Assembly: GCA_017964325.1 (NCBI GenBank)
Contig: JAGCSE010000290.1
Span: 1-19,697 of the forward strand
Source: Victivallales bacterium
GTDB lineage: Bacteria; Verrucomicrobiota; Lentisphaeria; Oligosphaerales; Oligosphaeraceae
Direction: 5' to 3'
DNA length: 19,697 nucleotides
Program-made: the position numbers and the translations under genes
The notes under the pieces: model-generated
The model's input: the letters and a program-made list of their open reading frames with translations, nothing else
Databases searched by the model: none
Told to the model about the DNA's origin: nothing
Shown: in pieces, positions 7,170-14,404 of the stretch
How the letters are laid out: every line of letters begins with the position of its first letter
Numbering within the stretch: position 1 is the first letter of the stretch

Positions 7170-7925
7170 TTAATTGCCGCTCACTTCGTTCTTGTTGTAG
7201 CGGAGGTTGCCGCCATAACCAACTTTCTTGACGGAACGCCAGTTGCGCAGTTCAACGTGGCCATCATAGAACTCGAGGTTGACGGAACCGTTGTGGACAG
7301 CGGAATCTTCATACTGACCTTCAGCCGGAGACGAACCAACGGCGCAAGCCAAAACACGGTAGAAATAACCCTGCGGGGTCAAACCGGCACCAGCAGCCCA
7401 GTCCGTTCCGGTGTGGCCGATGAGGGATTCGCGGCAGTCGGCCATTTCAAGGCTTTCGCTCGGATATTTGATGATGCTCATGACCCAGCTCTCATTCTGG
7501 CCGGATTCGCTGTAGCCGTAGTTCGGCTTGACATTGCTGCCGGAGCCGCTGTCAACAGTCCAGTTGTCGATGTACCAGCCGTAGCAGTCACCGGTCTTCT
7601 TCTGGTTGCCGGGGCACTGGTAAGGCTTGACATCGCCGACATACGTGTAGGAGGCCTGATGCCACGGTGTGGCTTCATGGACGTTGGCGGATGTACCGCC
7701 GCTGATGCGGTGCAGACCCCAGTTCCAGTACGGAATGTGGTCGTCGTTGTCATTCTTGTACATCATCAAAGCTGTTGACAACTGCTTGCAGTTGGATGTG
7801 CAGGCAATGGTGCGGGCCTTTGCACGTGCTTTCGCAAGTGCGGGCAACAGCATGGCCGCCAGAATCGCTATAATCGCGATGACGACCAAGAGCTCAATCA
7901 ACGTAAAAGTCATTACTCGTTTCAT
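7170..7925 (-). CDS. Prepilin-type H-X9-DG protein, paralogue 3 (subfamily A)
   Basis: A 251-aa member of the array. The leader is [11 protein letters not shown] with Thr at -1; the hydrophobic helix and LAKARAKAR helix match the sisters. Six cysteines at 42, 46, 104, 114 (here GDCYGW), 164 and 194. The C-terminal motif is [12 protein letters not shown]; the Glu in place of Gly is shared with subfamily B, although the rest of the protein is clearly subfamily A ([19 protein letters not shown] end). This mosaic feature hints at gene conversion between copies. The ribosome site is the weaker GGAACC, the same as in paralogue 4. Predicted location is the inner membrane/periplasm after prepilin processing. 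Confidence 0.9.
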   Translation of the reverse strand: MKRVMTFTLIELLVVIAIIAILAAMLLPALAKARAKARTIACTSNCKQLSTALMMYKNDNDDHIPYWNWGLHRISGGTSANVHEATPWHQASYTYVGDVKPYQCPGNQKKTGDCYGWYIDNWTVDSGSGSNVKPNYGYSESGQNESWVMSIIKYPSESLEMADCRESLIGHTGTDWAAGAGLTPQGYFYRVLACAVGSSPAEGQYEDSAVHNGSVNLEFYDGHVELRNWRSVKKVGYGGNLRYNKNEVSGN

Positions 7926-7985
7926 GATGGTTCCTTTTTTTGGTGGGCTTGGCTTTTTTCTTTCTCCTTAATCAAATTCTATTAC

Positions 7986-8013
7986 AATATAATGGTGAAC
8001 AATCAATATTCAA
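7986..8013 (-). promoter_or_regulatory. Promoter of pseudopilin gene 3
   Basis: TTGAAT (8013-8008), a 16-base spacer and TATATT (7991-7986), about 61 bases before the ATG. Reading TTTGAA as the -35 box would give a 17-base spacer. Confidence 0.62.
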
Positions 8014-8038
8014 AACATAAAATTCATCTTTTTTTAAT

Positions 8039-8075
8039 AAAAAACGCTTCGATGTCAGAAGCATCGAAGCGTTTT
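8039..8075 (-). terminator. Terminator of pseudopilin gene 4
   Basis: A 14-bp stem AAAACGCTTCGATG (8041-8054) with its complement at 8062-8075, 7-base loop, and A residues 8039-8044 as the minus-strand U-tract. Its core CGCTTCGATG is shared with the gene 5 terminator. Confidence 0.9.
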
Positions 8076-8109
8076 GATAATTAACTATTTATATCTATTA
8101 CAATCAATA

Positions 8110-8856
8110 TTATTTGAAATCATCGAGAACATAGCGGAGGTTGCCGCCGTAGCCGTGCTTTTTGACGCCGCGCCAGTTGCGGAACTCGACATGACCATCA
8201 TAGAATTCCAAGTTGACGCCACCGTTGTGAGCGCAGGAATTTTCATACTGGCCTTCGGAGGAGGTGCCGCCACCGCTCGTGCAGATGCGGTAGAAATAGC
8301 CCTGTGGGGTCAAACCGGCGCCGGATTCCCAGTTCGTGTTGGTATTGCCAAGGAGACCACTGGAGCAGTCCGCCAATTCGAGGCCTTCGCTCGGATATTT
8401 GATCTGGCTCAAGACCCAGCTCGCGTTCTGACCGTATTCACTGTAGCCGTAGTTCGGGCAGATATTGCTACCGGAACCCTTGTTGGCGTTCCAGTTGTCG
8501 ATGTACCAACCATAGACGGCGCCGGTCTTCTTCGTGTTACCTGGGCACTGGAAGGGCTTGACATCGCCAATGTAGTCGTATGCGGCCTGCTGCCACGGCT
8601 TTGCTTCGTTCAAATCAGCACGGGTACCACCAGAAATACGATGGTAGCCCCAGGAGAAATACGGCAGATGATCGTCATTGTCGCTCTTGTACATCAAGAG
8701 GGCTGTGGCCAACTGCTTGACATTGGACGTGCAGGAAATTTGGCGCGCTTTCGCACGAGCCTTCGCCAAGGCGGGCAGCAACATGGCTGCCAAAATCGCA
8801 ATAATCGCAATGACGACCAAAAGTTCTATCAACGTGAAAGTCAGTACTCTTTTCAT
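8110..8856 (-). CDS. Prepilin-type H-X9-DG protein, paralogue 4 (subfamily B)
   Basis: A 248-aa pseudopilin-like protein with [11 protein letters not shown] (Thr at -1), the same N-terminal helix, and [12 protein letters not shown] (H210 to D220-G221) near the C-terminus. It belongs with paralogue 5 by FSWG, DNWNAN, YRICTS and the shorter acidic/lysine end (DDFK). The core cysteines 42, 104, 164 and 192 are kept; the subfamily A cysteines 46 and 114 are both Val. Two cysteines are unique to this copy, C133 (SNICPNYGY) and C208 (ENSCAHNGG), which could form an extra disulfide. Own promoter and terminator. Confidence 0.9.
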   Translation of the reverse strand: MKRVLTFTLIELLVVIAIIAILAAMLLPALAKARAKARQISCTSNVKQLATALLMYKSDNDDHLPYFSWGYHRISGGTRADLNEAKPWQQAAYDYIGDVKPFQCPGNTKKTGAVYGWYIDNWNANKGSGSNICPNYGYSEYGQNASWVLSQIKYPSEGLELADCSSGLLGNTNTNWESGAGLTPQGYFYRICTSGGGTSSEGQYENSCAHNGGVNLEFYDGHVEFRNWRGVKKHGYGGNLRYVLDDFK

Positions 8857-8922
8857 GATGGTTCCTTTTGTTTTATGAGCTGCAATTACATTTTAACAAA
8901 AACTTAATAATTTATTTTTATC

Positions 8923-8950
8923 AATATAATTTCATTATTTCAATATTCAA
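8923..8950 (-). promoter_or_regulatory. Promoter of pseudopilin gene 4
   Basis: TTGAAT (8950-8945), a 16-base spacer and TATATT (8928-8923), 67 bases before the ATG. The architecture is the same as for gene 3. Confidence 0.62.
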
Positions 8951-8974
8951 ATATAAATTCTTCAATATTTTAAC

Positions 8975-9015
8975 AAAAAAAAACGCGCTTCGATGAAAAA
9001 ACATCGAAGCGCGTT
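8975..9015 (-). terminator. Terminator of pseudopilin gene 5
   Basis: A perfect 14-bp stem AACGCGCTTCGATG (8982-8995) with 9002-9015, an A6 loop, and nine A residues (8975-8983) that give the U-tract on the minus strand. Confidence 0.93.
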
Positions 9016-9052
9016 GAAAATCAAGAATTTATTGAATCAAACTACCATATCA

Positions 9053-9802
9053 TTATTTGACATCGGACGTGATGTAGCGGAGATTGCCGCCCATGGCATG
9101 CTTCCTAACGCCGCGCCAGTTGCGGAACTCGACATGGCCGTCGAAGAATTCGAGGTTGACACCGCCGTTGTGTGGGACCGAGTTCTCATACTGGCCTTCG
9201 GAGGAGGAACCGCCGCTCAAGCTGGTGCAGATGCGGTAGAAATAGCCCTGGGGGGTTAGGCCGGCGCCAGCTTCCCAGTTGGTATTGCCGTTGCCGATAA
9301 GGCCGCTGGAGCAGTCCGCCAGTTCGAGGCTCTCACTCGGATACTTGATCTGGGTCATGATCCAGCATTCGTTCATGGCGTATTCGCTGTAGCCGTAGTT
9401 CGGATAAACGTTGCTGCCAGAACCCGTGTTGGCATTCCAGTTGTCGATGTAGTAGCCATAGACAGAGCCAGTTTTCTTGAGGTTGCCGGGGCACTGGAAC
9501 GGCTTGATGTCGCCAACATAGTCATAAGCGGCCTGATGCCATGGTTTTGCTGCATTAGCAGCTGCATTCGTGCCGTCTGGAATACGGTTGGCGCCCCATG
9601 AGAAATACGGGACATGGTCGTCATTGTCGCCTTTGTACATCATCAGGGCGGTGGCGAACTGCTTGACATTGGACGTGCAGGAGATGGCGCGGGCTTTCGC
9701 ACGGGCCTTCGCCAAAGCAGGCAGCAACATGGCCGCCAAAATCGCGATGATGGCGATGACGACCAGCAATTCAATCAGCGTGAAGGTCAAAACACGTTTC
9801 AT
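9053..9802 (-). CDS. Prepilin-type H-X9-DG protein, paralogue 5 (subfamily B)
   Basis: A 249-aa protein and the most upstream member of the array. [25 protein letters not shown] starts the N-terminal helix; [12 protein letters not shown] (H211 to D221-G222) is the C-terminal motif. Core cysteines 42, 104, 164 and 192 are present, 46 and 114 are Val, and a lone extra C146 (NECWIM) gives an odd total of five. It is the most divergent copy in the 70-85 region ([19 protein letters not shown]). It has the strongest ribosome site after paralogue 2 (AAGGAG) and is the only array member without the TTGAA(A/T)-TATATT promoter. Predicted inner-membrane/periplasmic pseudopilin. Confidence 0.9.
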   Translation of the reverse strand: MKRVLTFTLIELLVVIAIIAILAAMLLPALAKARAKARAISCTSNVKQFATALMMYKGDNDDHVPYFSWGANRIPDGTNAAANAAKPWHQAAYDYVGDIKPFQCPGNLKKTGSVYGYYIDNWNANTGSGSNVYPNYGYSEYAMNECWIMTQIKYPSESLELADCSSGLIGNGNTNWEAGAGLTPQGYFYRICTSLSGGSSSEGQYENSVPHNGGVNLEFFDGHVEFRNWRGVRKHAMGGNLRYITSDVK

Positions 9803-9834
9803 TTTTTACTCCTTTTTTGTTTTGGGTTGTTTGT

Positions 9835-9862
9835 TTTACAACACTTTTTTCGTTGTTGTCAA
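9835..9862 (-). promoter_or_regulatory. Possible promoter of pseudopilin gene 5
   Basis: TTGACA (9862-9857), a 16-base spacer and TGTAAA (9840-9835), 32 bases before the ATG. The -35 box is consensus but the -10 box is poor, and the layout differs from the other four. Confidence 0.32.
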
Positions 9863-10309
9863 TCCATTAATCCATTGAAAAACATATTAATTTTTTATTA
9901 AATTAATGATGGAATGAGAAAATGCAACCTTATTCTGCTTTTTATAACGAGAATTTACAAAAAAAATTATTTTATTTTTCAACTACATAAATACATATCG
10001 TTTTATATCTATTCATTTTTATGTATCACAATTTATCCCATCTCGCTCCTCTTTGCCAAAATAAAACACGTCTCGCGTCAATCTTGGACGTGTGCGAAAA
10101 GCCTTCCAAATGCCAAGCCGCCGGAGGCCAGCCGTTTCACGGAGCTAAAAGCTTGAAGCATAAAGTAAATGTAGATATTTCAGAAACAAGGCCGACGGCG
10201 GCGAGGCATTCTGTGAAAGAATCTGTTTAATCTGTGGTGCCAATATATTCTAGCTACAGTTTGACCGCTAAAATTTTTTCGTGGTTCAAAATCAATGGCA
10301 CTGACACCA
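9863..10309. other. Long intergenic region with a GC-richer island
   Basis: 9863-10060 is very AT-rich with nothing recognised. About 10070-10225 is distinctly more GC-rich; on the plus strand one frame opens at 10021 and reads CEKPSKCQAAGGQPFHGAKS, later ETRPTAARHSVKESV, stop at 10228. It has no ribosome site and no recognised domain, so it is not called as a gene; it may be a gene remnant or a copy of a dispersed repeat. 10230-10309, after the M28 stop, holds no convincing terminator, only a 5-bp AATGG/CCATT stem. Confidence 0.5.
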
Positions 10310-11602
10310 TTAGAATCCGCCATATACCTTATTAAATAAATCGTCGATTTCAGGCTTCAAATCGGCGGGAATCCCGCGATAAGCCGAAATATCATCGGCA
10401 TCCGCCAATGTCTCCATGATTTCAGCGGCAGCGGTCACGTATGTCGCCGCCACGTTGAAATCAAGCTTGTCGGGTGTGTTATCGACACGATGATGGAAGA
10501 ACAGCCCCGCGCTGCAATTCTTGCGGAAGAAGAGCATTCCCGCCACGCCGCAGGCTGCAAAGGGGAATTGGTCCGTATAGGGATCACAACCATGATATTC
10601 ATTATAATAGATATCATTCCCATTCAAGATTTTTCGAACCAAATCCTGCGTGACTGGTTGCGCGTTGACAATGAAAGATGCCCAACCCATCGCCGAGCCG
10701 CACGAGTCGAAATTGCACATGAAGACGCCTTCCTTTTCGATTTCGGCGCGATGACGGCGGATGTAGCTCGCACTGCCCAGCGACAACTGCTCCTCCGCTC
10801 CGAAACTCATGAGACGGAACGTCCGTTTGTGCGGCTTCTCCGAAAGCAGACGCGCCAATTCGACGACGGATGCGGATCCGATTGCGTTGTCATCTGCTCC
10901 AACCGTATCCGCCTGCGTGTCGTGATGCCCGCCCGCGTAGATGACGCCACCCTGCGGATCCGTTCCGGGCAAGTCCGCGACGACGACTGTCGTCATCGCC
11001 GGTCGCATTTCACTGACGACGTTGATCCTAGCCTTCACCGCTCCGTTTGTTTTCCATTTCCAGGCGTGCTGATAGGCCACGTTGAGGCTCGGCACGGCTC
11101 CGAATTTCTTCACATAAGCGGGAAAAAGTCCGTCTGCCAACTGGATGTCCGCTGGATAGCGCGTATCGACGAACAGCAGGAAGGCGGGCTCCGCCTCCAT
11201 CAGCCGCCGATAGGCGTCTTCGCTTTCGATGTGACAGCCAAGATGCACGACGGCTTTTCCTTTAAGGTATGACAAATCAGGCCGCTTGTAGCCTGTCGCT
11301 GTGTCGAAAAACACCAAATCGCCTTCGACATTCTTTCCATTCGTGCCTGGTGCGCTGCTGAAAAGCGAACATGGATACGATTTCCATTCACCGTCGATGA
11401 ACACATCCAGCTTCTCCGATTCCACGCAGCGTTCGAAGACAGGAAACTCCTCGATGCTGACGTGCGGCGTGTATTTTTTCATCTCCGCCGCCAGAAAATC
11501 CGCTGCCCGTCGTTCCTGCGTCGAGCCTGCCAACCGCACGCCGATGTCATCCGTCAATGTACAGACAATTCGCTTAAGTTCTTCAGCCGATGCTTGTTTC
11601 AT
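10310..11602 (-). CDS. M28-family zinc metallopeptidase
   Basis: A 430-aa protein with the M28 (aminopeptidase Y/S, PSMA-like) active site: H226 and D228 in GGHHDT, the bridging Asp in GADDNAIG (237-238), the E270-E271 pair in FGAEEQ, D299 in NFDSCG, and H371 in HHRVDNTPD. Residues 75-195 form an insert before the catalytic core that resembles a protease-associated domain. There is no signal peptide, so it is probably cytoplasmic, acting on peptides or another amide-linked substrate. The start has AAGGAA about 8 bases upstream. It lies 64 bases after the second U32-like gene with no terminator between, so it is probably the last gene of the arsR-U32-U32 operon. The order suggests a shared substrate, which is unknown. 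Confidence 0.87.
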   Translation of the reverse strand: MKQASAEELKRIVCTLTDDIGVRLAGSTQERRAADFLAAEMKKYTPHVSIEEFPVFERCVESEKLDVFIDGEWKSYPCSLFSSAPGTNGKNVEGDLVFFDTATGYKRPDLSYLKGKAVVHLGCHIESEDAYRRLMEAEPAFLLFVDTRYPADIQLADGLFPAYVKKFGAVPSLNVAYQHAWKWKTNGAVKARINVVSEMRPAMTTVVVADLPGTDPQGGVIYAGGHHDTQADTVGADDNAIGSASVVELARLLSEKPHKRTFRLMSFGAEEQLSLGSASYIRRHRAEIEKEGVFMCNFDSCGSAMGWASFIVNAQPVTQDLVRKILNGNDIYYNEYHGCDPYTDQFPFAACGVAGMLFFRKNCSAGLFFHHRVDNTPDKLDFNVAATYVTAAAEIMETLADADDISAYRGIPADLKPEIDDLFNKVYGGF

Positions 11603-11666
11603 GCTTTCTTCCTTGTTGATGTTGATTAGGGAGGGATGCGACCATACGCCTTTCCCATAATGTAAC

Positions 11667-12758
11667 CTACATCAGCAAAGTTGCATCCTGCCGCGCCTTG
11701 GAAACTTTCTCAAAAACGTTTTTGCAGTAATTACACGTGTCGCAATGGTGGCCGCAATGAGTCGTATGCTCGAACCAATCTTCTGGGAAGCGTGAATTCA
11801 TGATGAGCGGCATACCATCCACATTGGCATGGCCTGGCTCCAAAATGTCGAGAAGATTGCCGTTCCATTTTTCTTCACTATACGCTAGAAGCGTGTATTC
11901 AGGCTCGCTGCTTTCGCGCGTCGCCAGCTTGATCGTGTCAAATAAATCTGCATAATGATGGATGTCCTCAGGACGTATCCATGTGTTGCGCAAGACCCAA
12001 TGGCGGATGGATTCGTCCGTCAGCATACGGAAGCATGGCGCAAGCGTCCCCTTGTAGGCTGACTCCTGTGAGACGATTTCGTCGATGTGTGCCACCACGT
12101 TCTCATGGTAGTGATGGTGCGGACATTGGTAAATGCAACCACTGTTCGCCAACATATGCAGCGACTTGCCATGCTCATCGCACCATGTCCGCACTGATCG
12201 AATGTGCTCCAAATCGCGGTTGTAGTCGCGGTTCAAATAAAAGCCATCGAAATATTTCGACAACAGCTCCATCTGGCGAATGGTTCCAATGTGCATGTTA
12301 ATGGAGGAACGCACCTTAACATCTGGAAAAGAAATCTTGATCGCCTCTGCGAACGGCAGTGAAATCACCGTCGCGGCACGTAGATGGATGTGCTTTCCAG
12401 CATCTTCGATGCTTTTCCGCACGTGTTCCGCCAGTTCTTTCGCACCATACTCGCCGCCGTAGCAGGAGGAATTGAACAGCACGACACCCGGCAACCCCAT
12501 CTTATCCAATCGGTCCAAATCTGCGAACAGCCGTTCGCGCGCCTCATCCACCGCCATCCCGCCGCGCGAACCGACGGGCACTCGACCGCTTGCATCGCCA
12601 GGCATCGCGAAAAACACTTCAGAAATGCTTTTGCGGTACTGCCCAATCAAATCAACCATGTCATGACGGTTCATTTCGCCTGGCAACTGATACCCGACCG
12701 CGAACTGCAATCGTTTTCCCAACACTTTGTCTTTCAATTGCTTCCAAAATGATACCAT
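11667..12758 (-). CDS. U32-like TIM-barrel Fe-S protein, second paralogue
   Basis: A 363-aa protein resembling peptidase U32-family proteins: EVFFAMPGDASG near the N-terminus, SSCYGG, RSSINMHIG, YFDGFYLNRDYNRDLEHI, then NSGCIYQCPHHHYHENVVAH, WIRPEDI and GNLLDILEPGHA. The C-terminus has C335-X3-C339-X2-C342-X2-C345 (CGHHCDTCNYC). Cysteines 99, 193, 208, 212, 242 and the terminal four are all shared with the gene upstream, consistent with one or two metal clusters. Characterised U32 proteins (UbiU, UbiV, RlhA, TrhP) bind a 4Fe-4S cluster and act in oxygen-independent hydroxylation, so peptidase activity should not be assumed. I use the ATG at 12758: a GGAGGTG ends 6 bases before it, and the alternative GTG at 12767 lies inside that ribosome site. 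Confidence 0.68.
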   Translation of the reverse strand: MVSFWKQLKDKVLGKRLQFAVGYQLPGEMNRHDMVDLIGQYRKSISEVFFAMPGDASGRVPVGSRGGMAVDEARERLFADLDRLDKMGLPGVVLFNSSCYGGEYGAKELAEHVRKSIEDAGKHIHLRAATVISLPFAEAIKISFPDVKVRSSINMHIGTIRQMELLSKYFDGFYLNRDYNRDLEHIRSVRTWCDEHGKSLHMLANSGCIYQCPHHHYHENVVAHIDEIVSQESAYKGTLAPCFRMLTDESIRHWVLRNTWIRPEDIHHYADLFDTIKLATRESSEPEYTLLAYSEEKWNGNLLDILEPGHANVDGMPLIMNSRFPEDWFEHTTHCGHHCDTCNYCKNVFEKVSKARQDATLLM

Positions 12759-12763
12759 GATAT

Positions 12764-13801
12764 TCACCTCCCCTGCTCAGCAGCCGTTGCAGTCATTTTT
12801 CCAAAAACATCACGGCAATAGCCGCATCCGTCGCAGGCATGGCCGCATGTGGAGGTTTTCTCAAACCAATCGTCTGGAAACGCATTGTTGCGCAACGGCG
12901 GCATCCCCGCCAGCCCAGCATGGCACGGCTCTAAAAGTTCCAGCAAATCGCCGTCCCAATGATCATTGATATAGGCATCCAACACCTTCCGTGCCTGCGG
13001 TATGTCGTTGGATAGCAACGCAATCGTATCAAAATATTCTTCGACCTTCGCAATGTCTTCCGGTCGAATCCAACCTCCCTGTAATATTTGCACAGGGTTC
13101 TCGGCTTCAGACAGCGCTTCGCGGCACTGCATCTCCCGCTCCTTCCATGGAGTCTTCTTTGCCGCCAATTCCACTGCATGGCCCATCACGTTTAAATGCT
13201 CCAGCATAAACGGACATTCGTATAGGCAACCGTTGTTGGGAACTAGATGAAGCGTCTTCTTGTGTTCGTCACACCATTTGCGAACTTTCGTGATATGGGA
13301 CACATCCCTCGTCATGTCACGTTTCAGATAAAATCCGTCATAGTAACGTCCTGCATATTCCAATTGGTTCATGGAGCCAACCTGTTCGTTCACGGAGGCC
13401 CGTATCTCCAGTTCAGGAAACACGCCTTTCAAAAACTCCGCCATAGGCGGCGTCATCGTCACGACAGCCTTCAGGCGGATGTGCCGCTTCACTTCCTGCA
13501 CACTCCGCTTGATATGCTCGAAAAACGGTTTTGACACCATGCCGCCGCCATAGCACGACGCATCGAAAAGCAATACGCCAACAATTCCCATGTTGCGCAA
13601 TCGCTCCAGGTCGCGGAAAAACCGTGCGGATTTCTCCACCGATGGATGATCTGACTGGCGCACTCCTGCGGCGTCCCCTGGTATCGTGAAGAACACTTCC
13701 GCGACACTTTCCCTATACGCCGCCAAAACACTCGACCATGAACAGTCTATTTTATCGACTATGCCTGCATGATAACCTATCGCCAGTTTGCGACCTGTCA
13801 T
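12764..13801 (-). CDS. U32-like TIM-barrel Fe-S protein, first paralogue
   Basis: A 345-aa paralogue of the next gene. Shared blocks: EVFFTIPGDAAG (35-46), ASCYGGG, RASVNEQVG, YYDGFYLKRDMTRDVSHI, RKWCDEH, NNGCLYECPFMLEHLNV (189-205), WIRPEDI, GDLLELLEPCHA and the C-terminal C319-X3-C323-X2-C326-X2-C329 (CGHACDGCGYC). The RD-x-x-RD pair takes the place of the RELT-type motif of U32 proteins. Cysteines 83, 177, 192, 196 and 226 are conserved in both paralogues. It has no signal peptide. Its stop codon lies inside the ribosome site of the second paralogue, so the two are translationally coupled and probably made in equal amounts, which fits a heterodimer. It follows the ArsR gene by 21 bases. 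The reaction is unknown. Confidence 0.68.
   Translation of the reverse strand: MTGRKLAIGYHAGIVDKIDCSWSSVLAAYRESVAEVFFTIPGDAAGVRQSDHPSVEKSARFFRDLERLRNMGIVGVLLFDASCYGGGMVSKPFFEHIKRSVQEVKRHIRLKAVVTMTPPMAEFLKGVFPELEIRASVNEQVGSMNQLEYAGRYYDGFYLKRDMTRDVSHITKVRKWCDEHKKTLHLVPNNGCLYECPFMLEHLNVMGHAVELAAKKTPWKEREMQCREALSEAENPVQILQGGWIRPEDIAKVEEYFDTIALLSNDIPQARKVLDAYINDHWDGDLLELLEPCHAGLAGMPPLRNNAFPDDWFEKTSTCGHACDGCGYCRDVFGKMTATAAEQGR
12765..12773 (-). promoter_or_regulatory. Ribosome site overlapping the first U32-like stop codon
   Basis: On the minus strand GGGGAGGTG precedes AATATC and then ATG (12758). The TGA stop of the upstream gene (12766-12764) overlaps its end. This fixes the downstream start and implies translational coupling. 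Confidence 0.75.
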
Positions 13802-13822
13802 AAAAACCTCGTCTTCTTGCCG

Positions 13823-14113
13823 TTACGCGCCCTCCCCTGCCGAATTGAGCTGTCCCATGTAAGTACGTGCAATATCAAATCCGTTGGTCACCAACGAATA
13901 GTATGTCCATCGTCCTGCGCGTCTTCCGAGTATCAAGCCCGCTTCGCACAGTATTTTTATATGGTGCGACAATGTCGGCTGGGTAATCTTTAAACTCGTC
14001 AGTAAGTTCTGGGCGTTAGTTTCGCCAGATTTCAGGATATCCAGAATCTGGATGCGATTATCATCGCCCAACGCCTTGAATACAGCGGCTGCCCGCCTAG
14101 ACAAATCGTCCAT
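13823..14113 (-). CDS. ArsR-type winged-helix transcriptional regulator
   Basis: A 96-aa single-domain regulator. ALGDDNRIQILDILKSGETNA is the start of the wHTH, ITQPTLSHHIKILCEAGLI (43-61) is the recognition helix region, and GRRAGRWTYYSL is the wing. The length is normal for ArsR/SmtB proteins. The ELCVCDL-type metal site of the third helix is absent (here NAQNLLTSL) and the only cysteine is C56, so it probably does not sense arsenic or zinc by that route. The ATG has GAGGAG 8 bases upstream. It is the first gene of a run with two U32-like proteins and an M28 peptidase, so autoregulation of that operon is the simplest role. Confidence 0.9.
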   Translation of the reverse strand: MDDLSRRAAAVFKALGDDNRIQILDILKSGETNAQNLLTSLKITQPTLSHHIKILCEAGLILGRRAGRWTYYSLVTNGFDIARTYMGQLNSAGEGA

Positions 14114-14179
14114 TTTGATTGCTCCTCACTCAACTTGAACCCTTTGCTCTCTCTTTCATGATTCAATCTCGTGTTTGAA

Positions 14180-14195
14180 ACAAATGTTTATTTGT
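14180..14195. promoter_or_regulatory. Possible ArsR operator
   Basis: ACAAAT-GTTT-ATTTGT is a perfect 6-bp inverted repeat about 67 bases upstream of the arsR ATG. AT-rich dyads with CAAAT/ATTTG half-sites are common for this family. The surrounding gap 14114-14342 is AT-rich, with no clearly spaced -35/-10 pair and no other feature. Confidence 0.33.
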
Positions 14196-14342
14196 CATCT
14201 TTTATAAGATACTGCAATAAATCCCATGCGCAATGACCTTTACTAAAAAAAATCATAAAAAATCATCATTTATCCATTTTTTTATCTTATTATTGGAAAA
14301 TCACACGCCTTTGTGACCATTTGCGCAATGTGCAAACTACAC

Positions 14343-14387
14343 AAAAAAAGAGGCTGTTGCCCGCCATAAAGACTTTGCAACAGCCCC
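14343..14387 (-). terminator. Terminator of the DUF1080 gene
   Basis: A 9-bp stem GGCTGTTGC (14352-14360) with GCAACAGCC (14377-14385), and seven A residues (14343-14349) that form the minus-strand U-tract. It lies just after the stop codon at 14405. Confidence 0.86.
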
Positions 14388-14404
14388 TTATCAACTGCTA
14401 AACC

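Noticed and set aside
9914..10156. 80-aa plus-strand frame in the AT-rich gap
   Set aside because: Low-complexity Phe/Ile/Tyr sequence of AT-rich DNA with no ribosome site; it overlaps another frame in the GC island.
10490..11272. 260-aa plus-strand open frame
   Set aside because: Opposite the M28 peptidase, whose complete active site is on the minus strand.
12759..12767. GTG start for the second U32-like gene
   Set aside because: The GTG is part of the GGAGGTG ribosome site for the ATG at 12758.
11667..13801. Radical SAM enzymes, because of CX3CX2C
   Set aside because: The motif lies about 15-30 residues from the C-terminus, not in the first strand of the barrel, and a fourth cysteine follows; U32-like features explain the rest.
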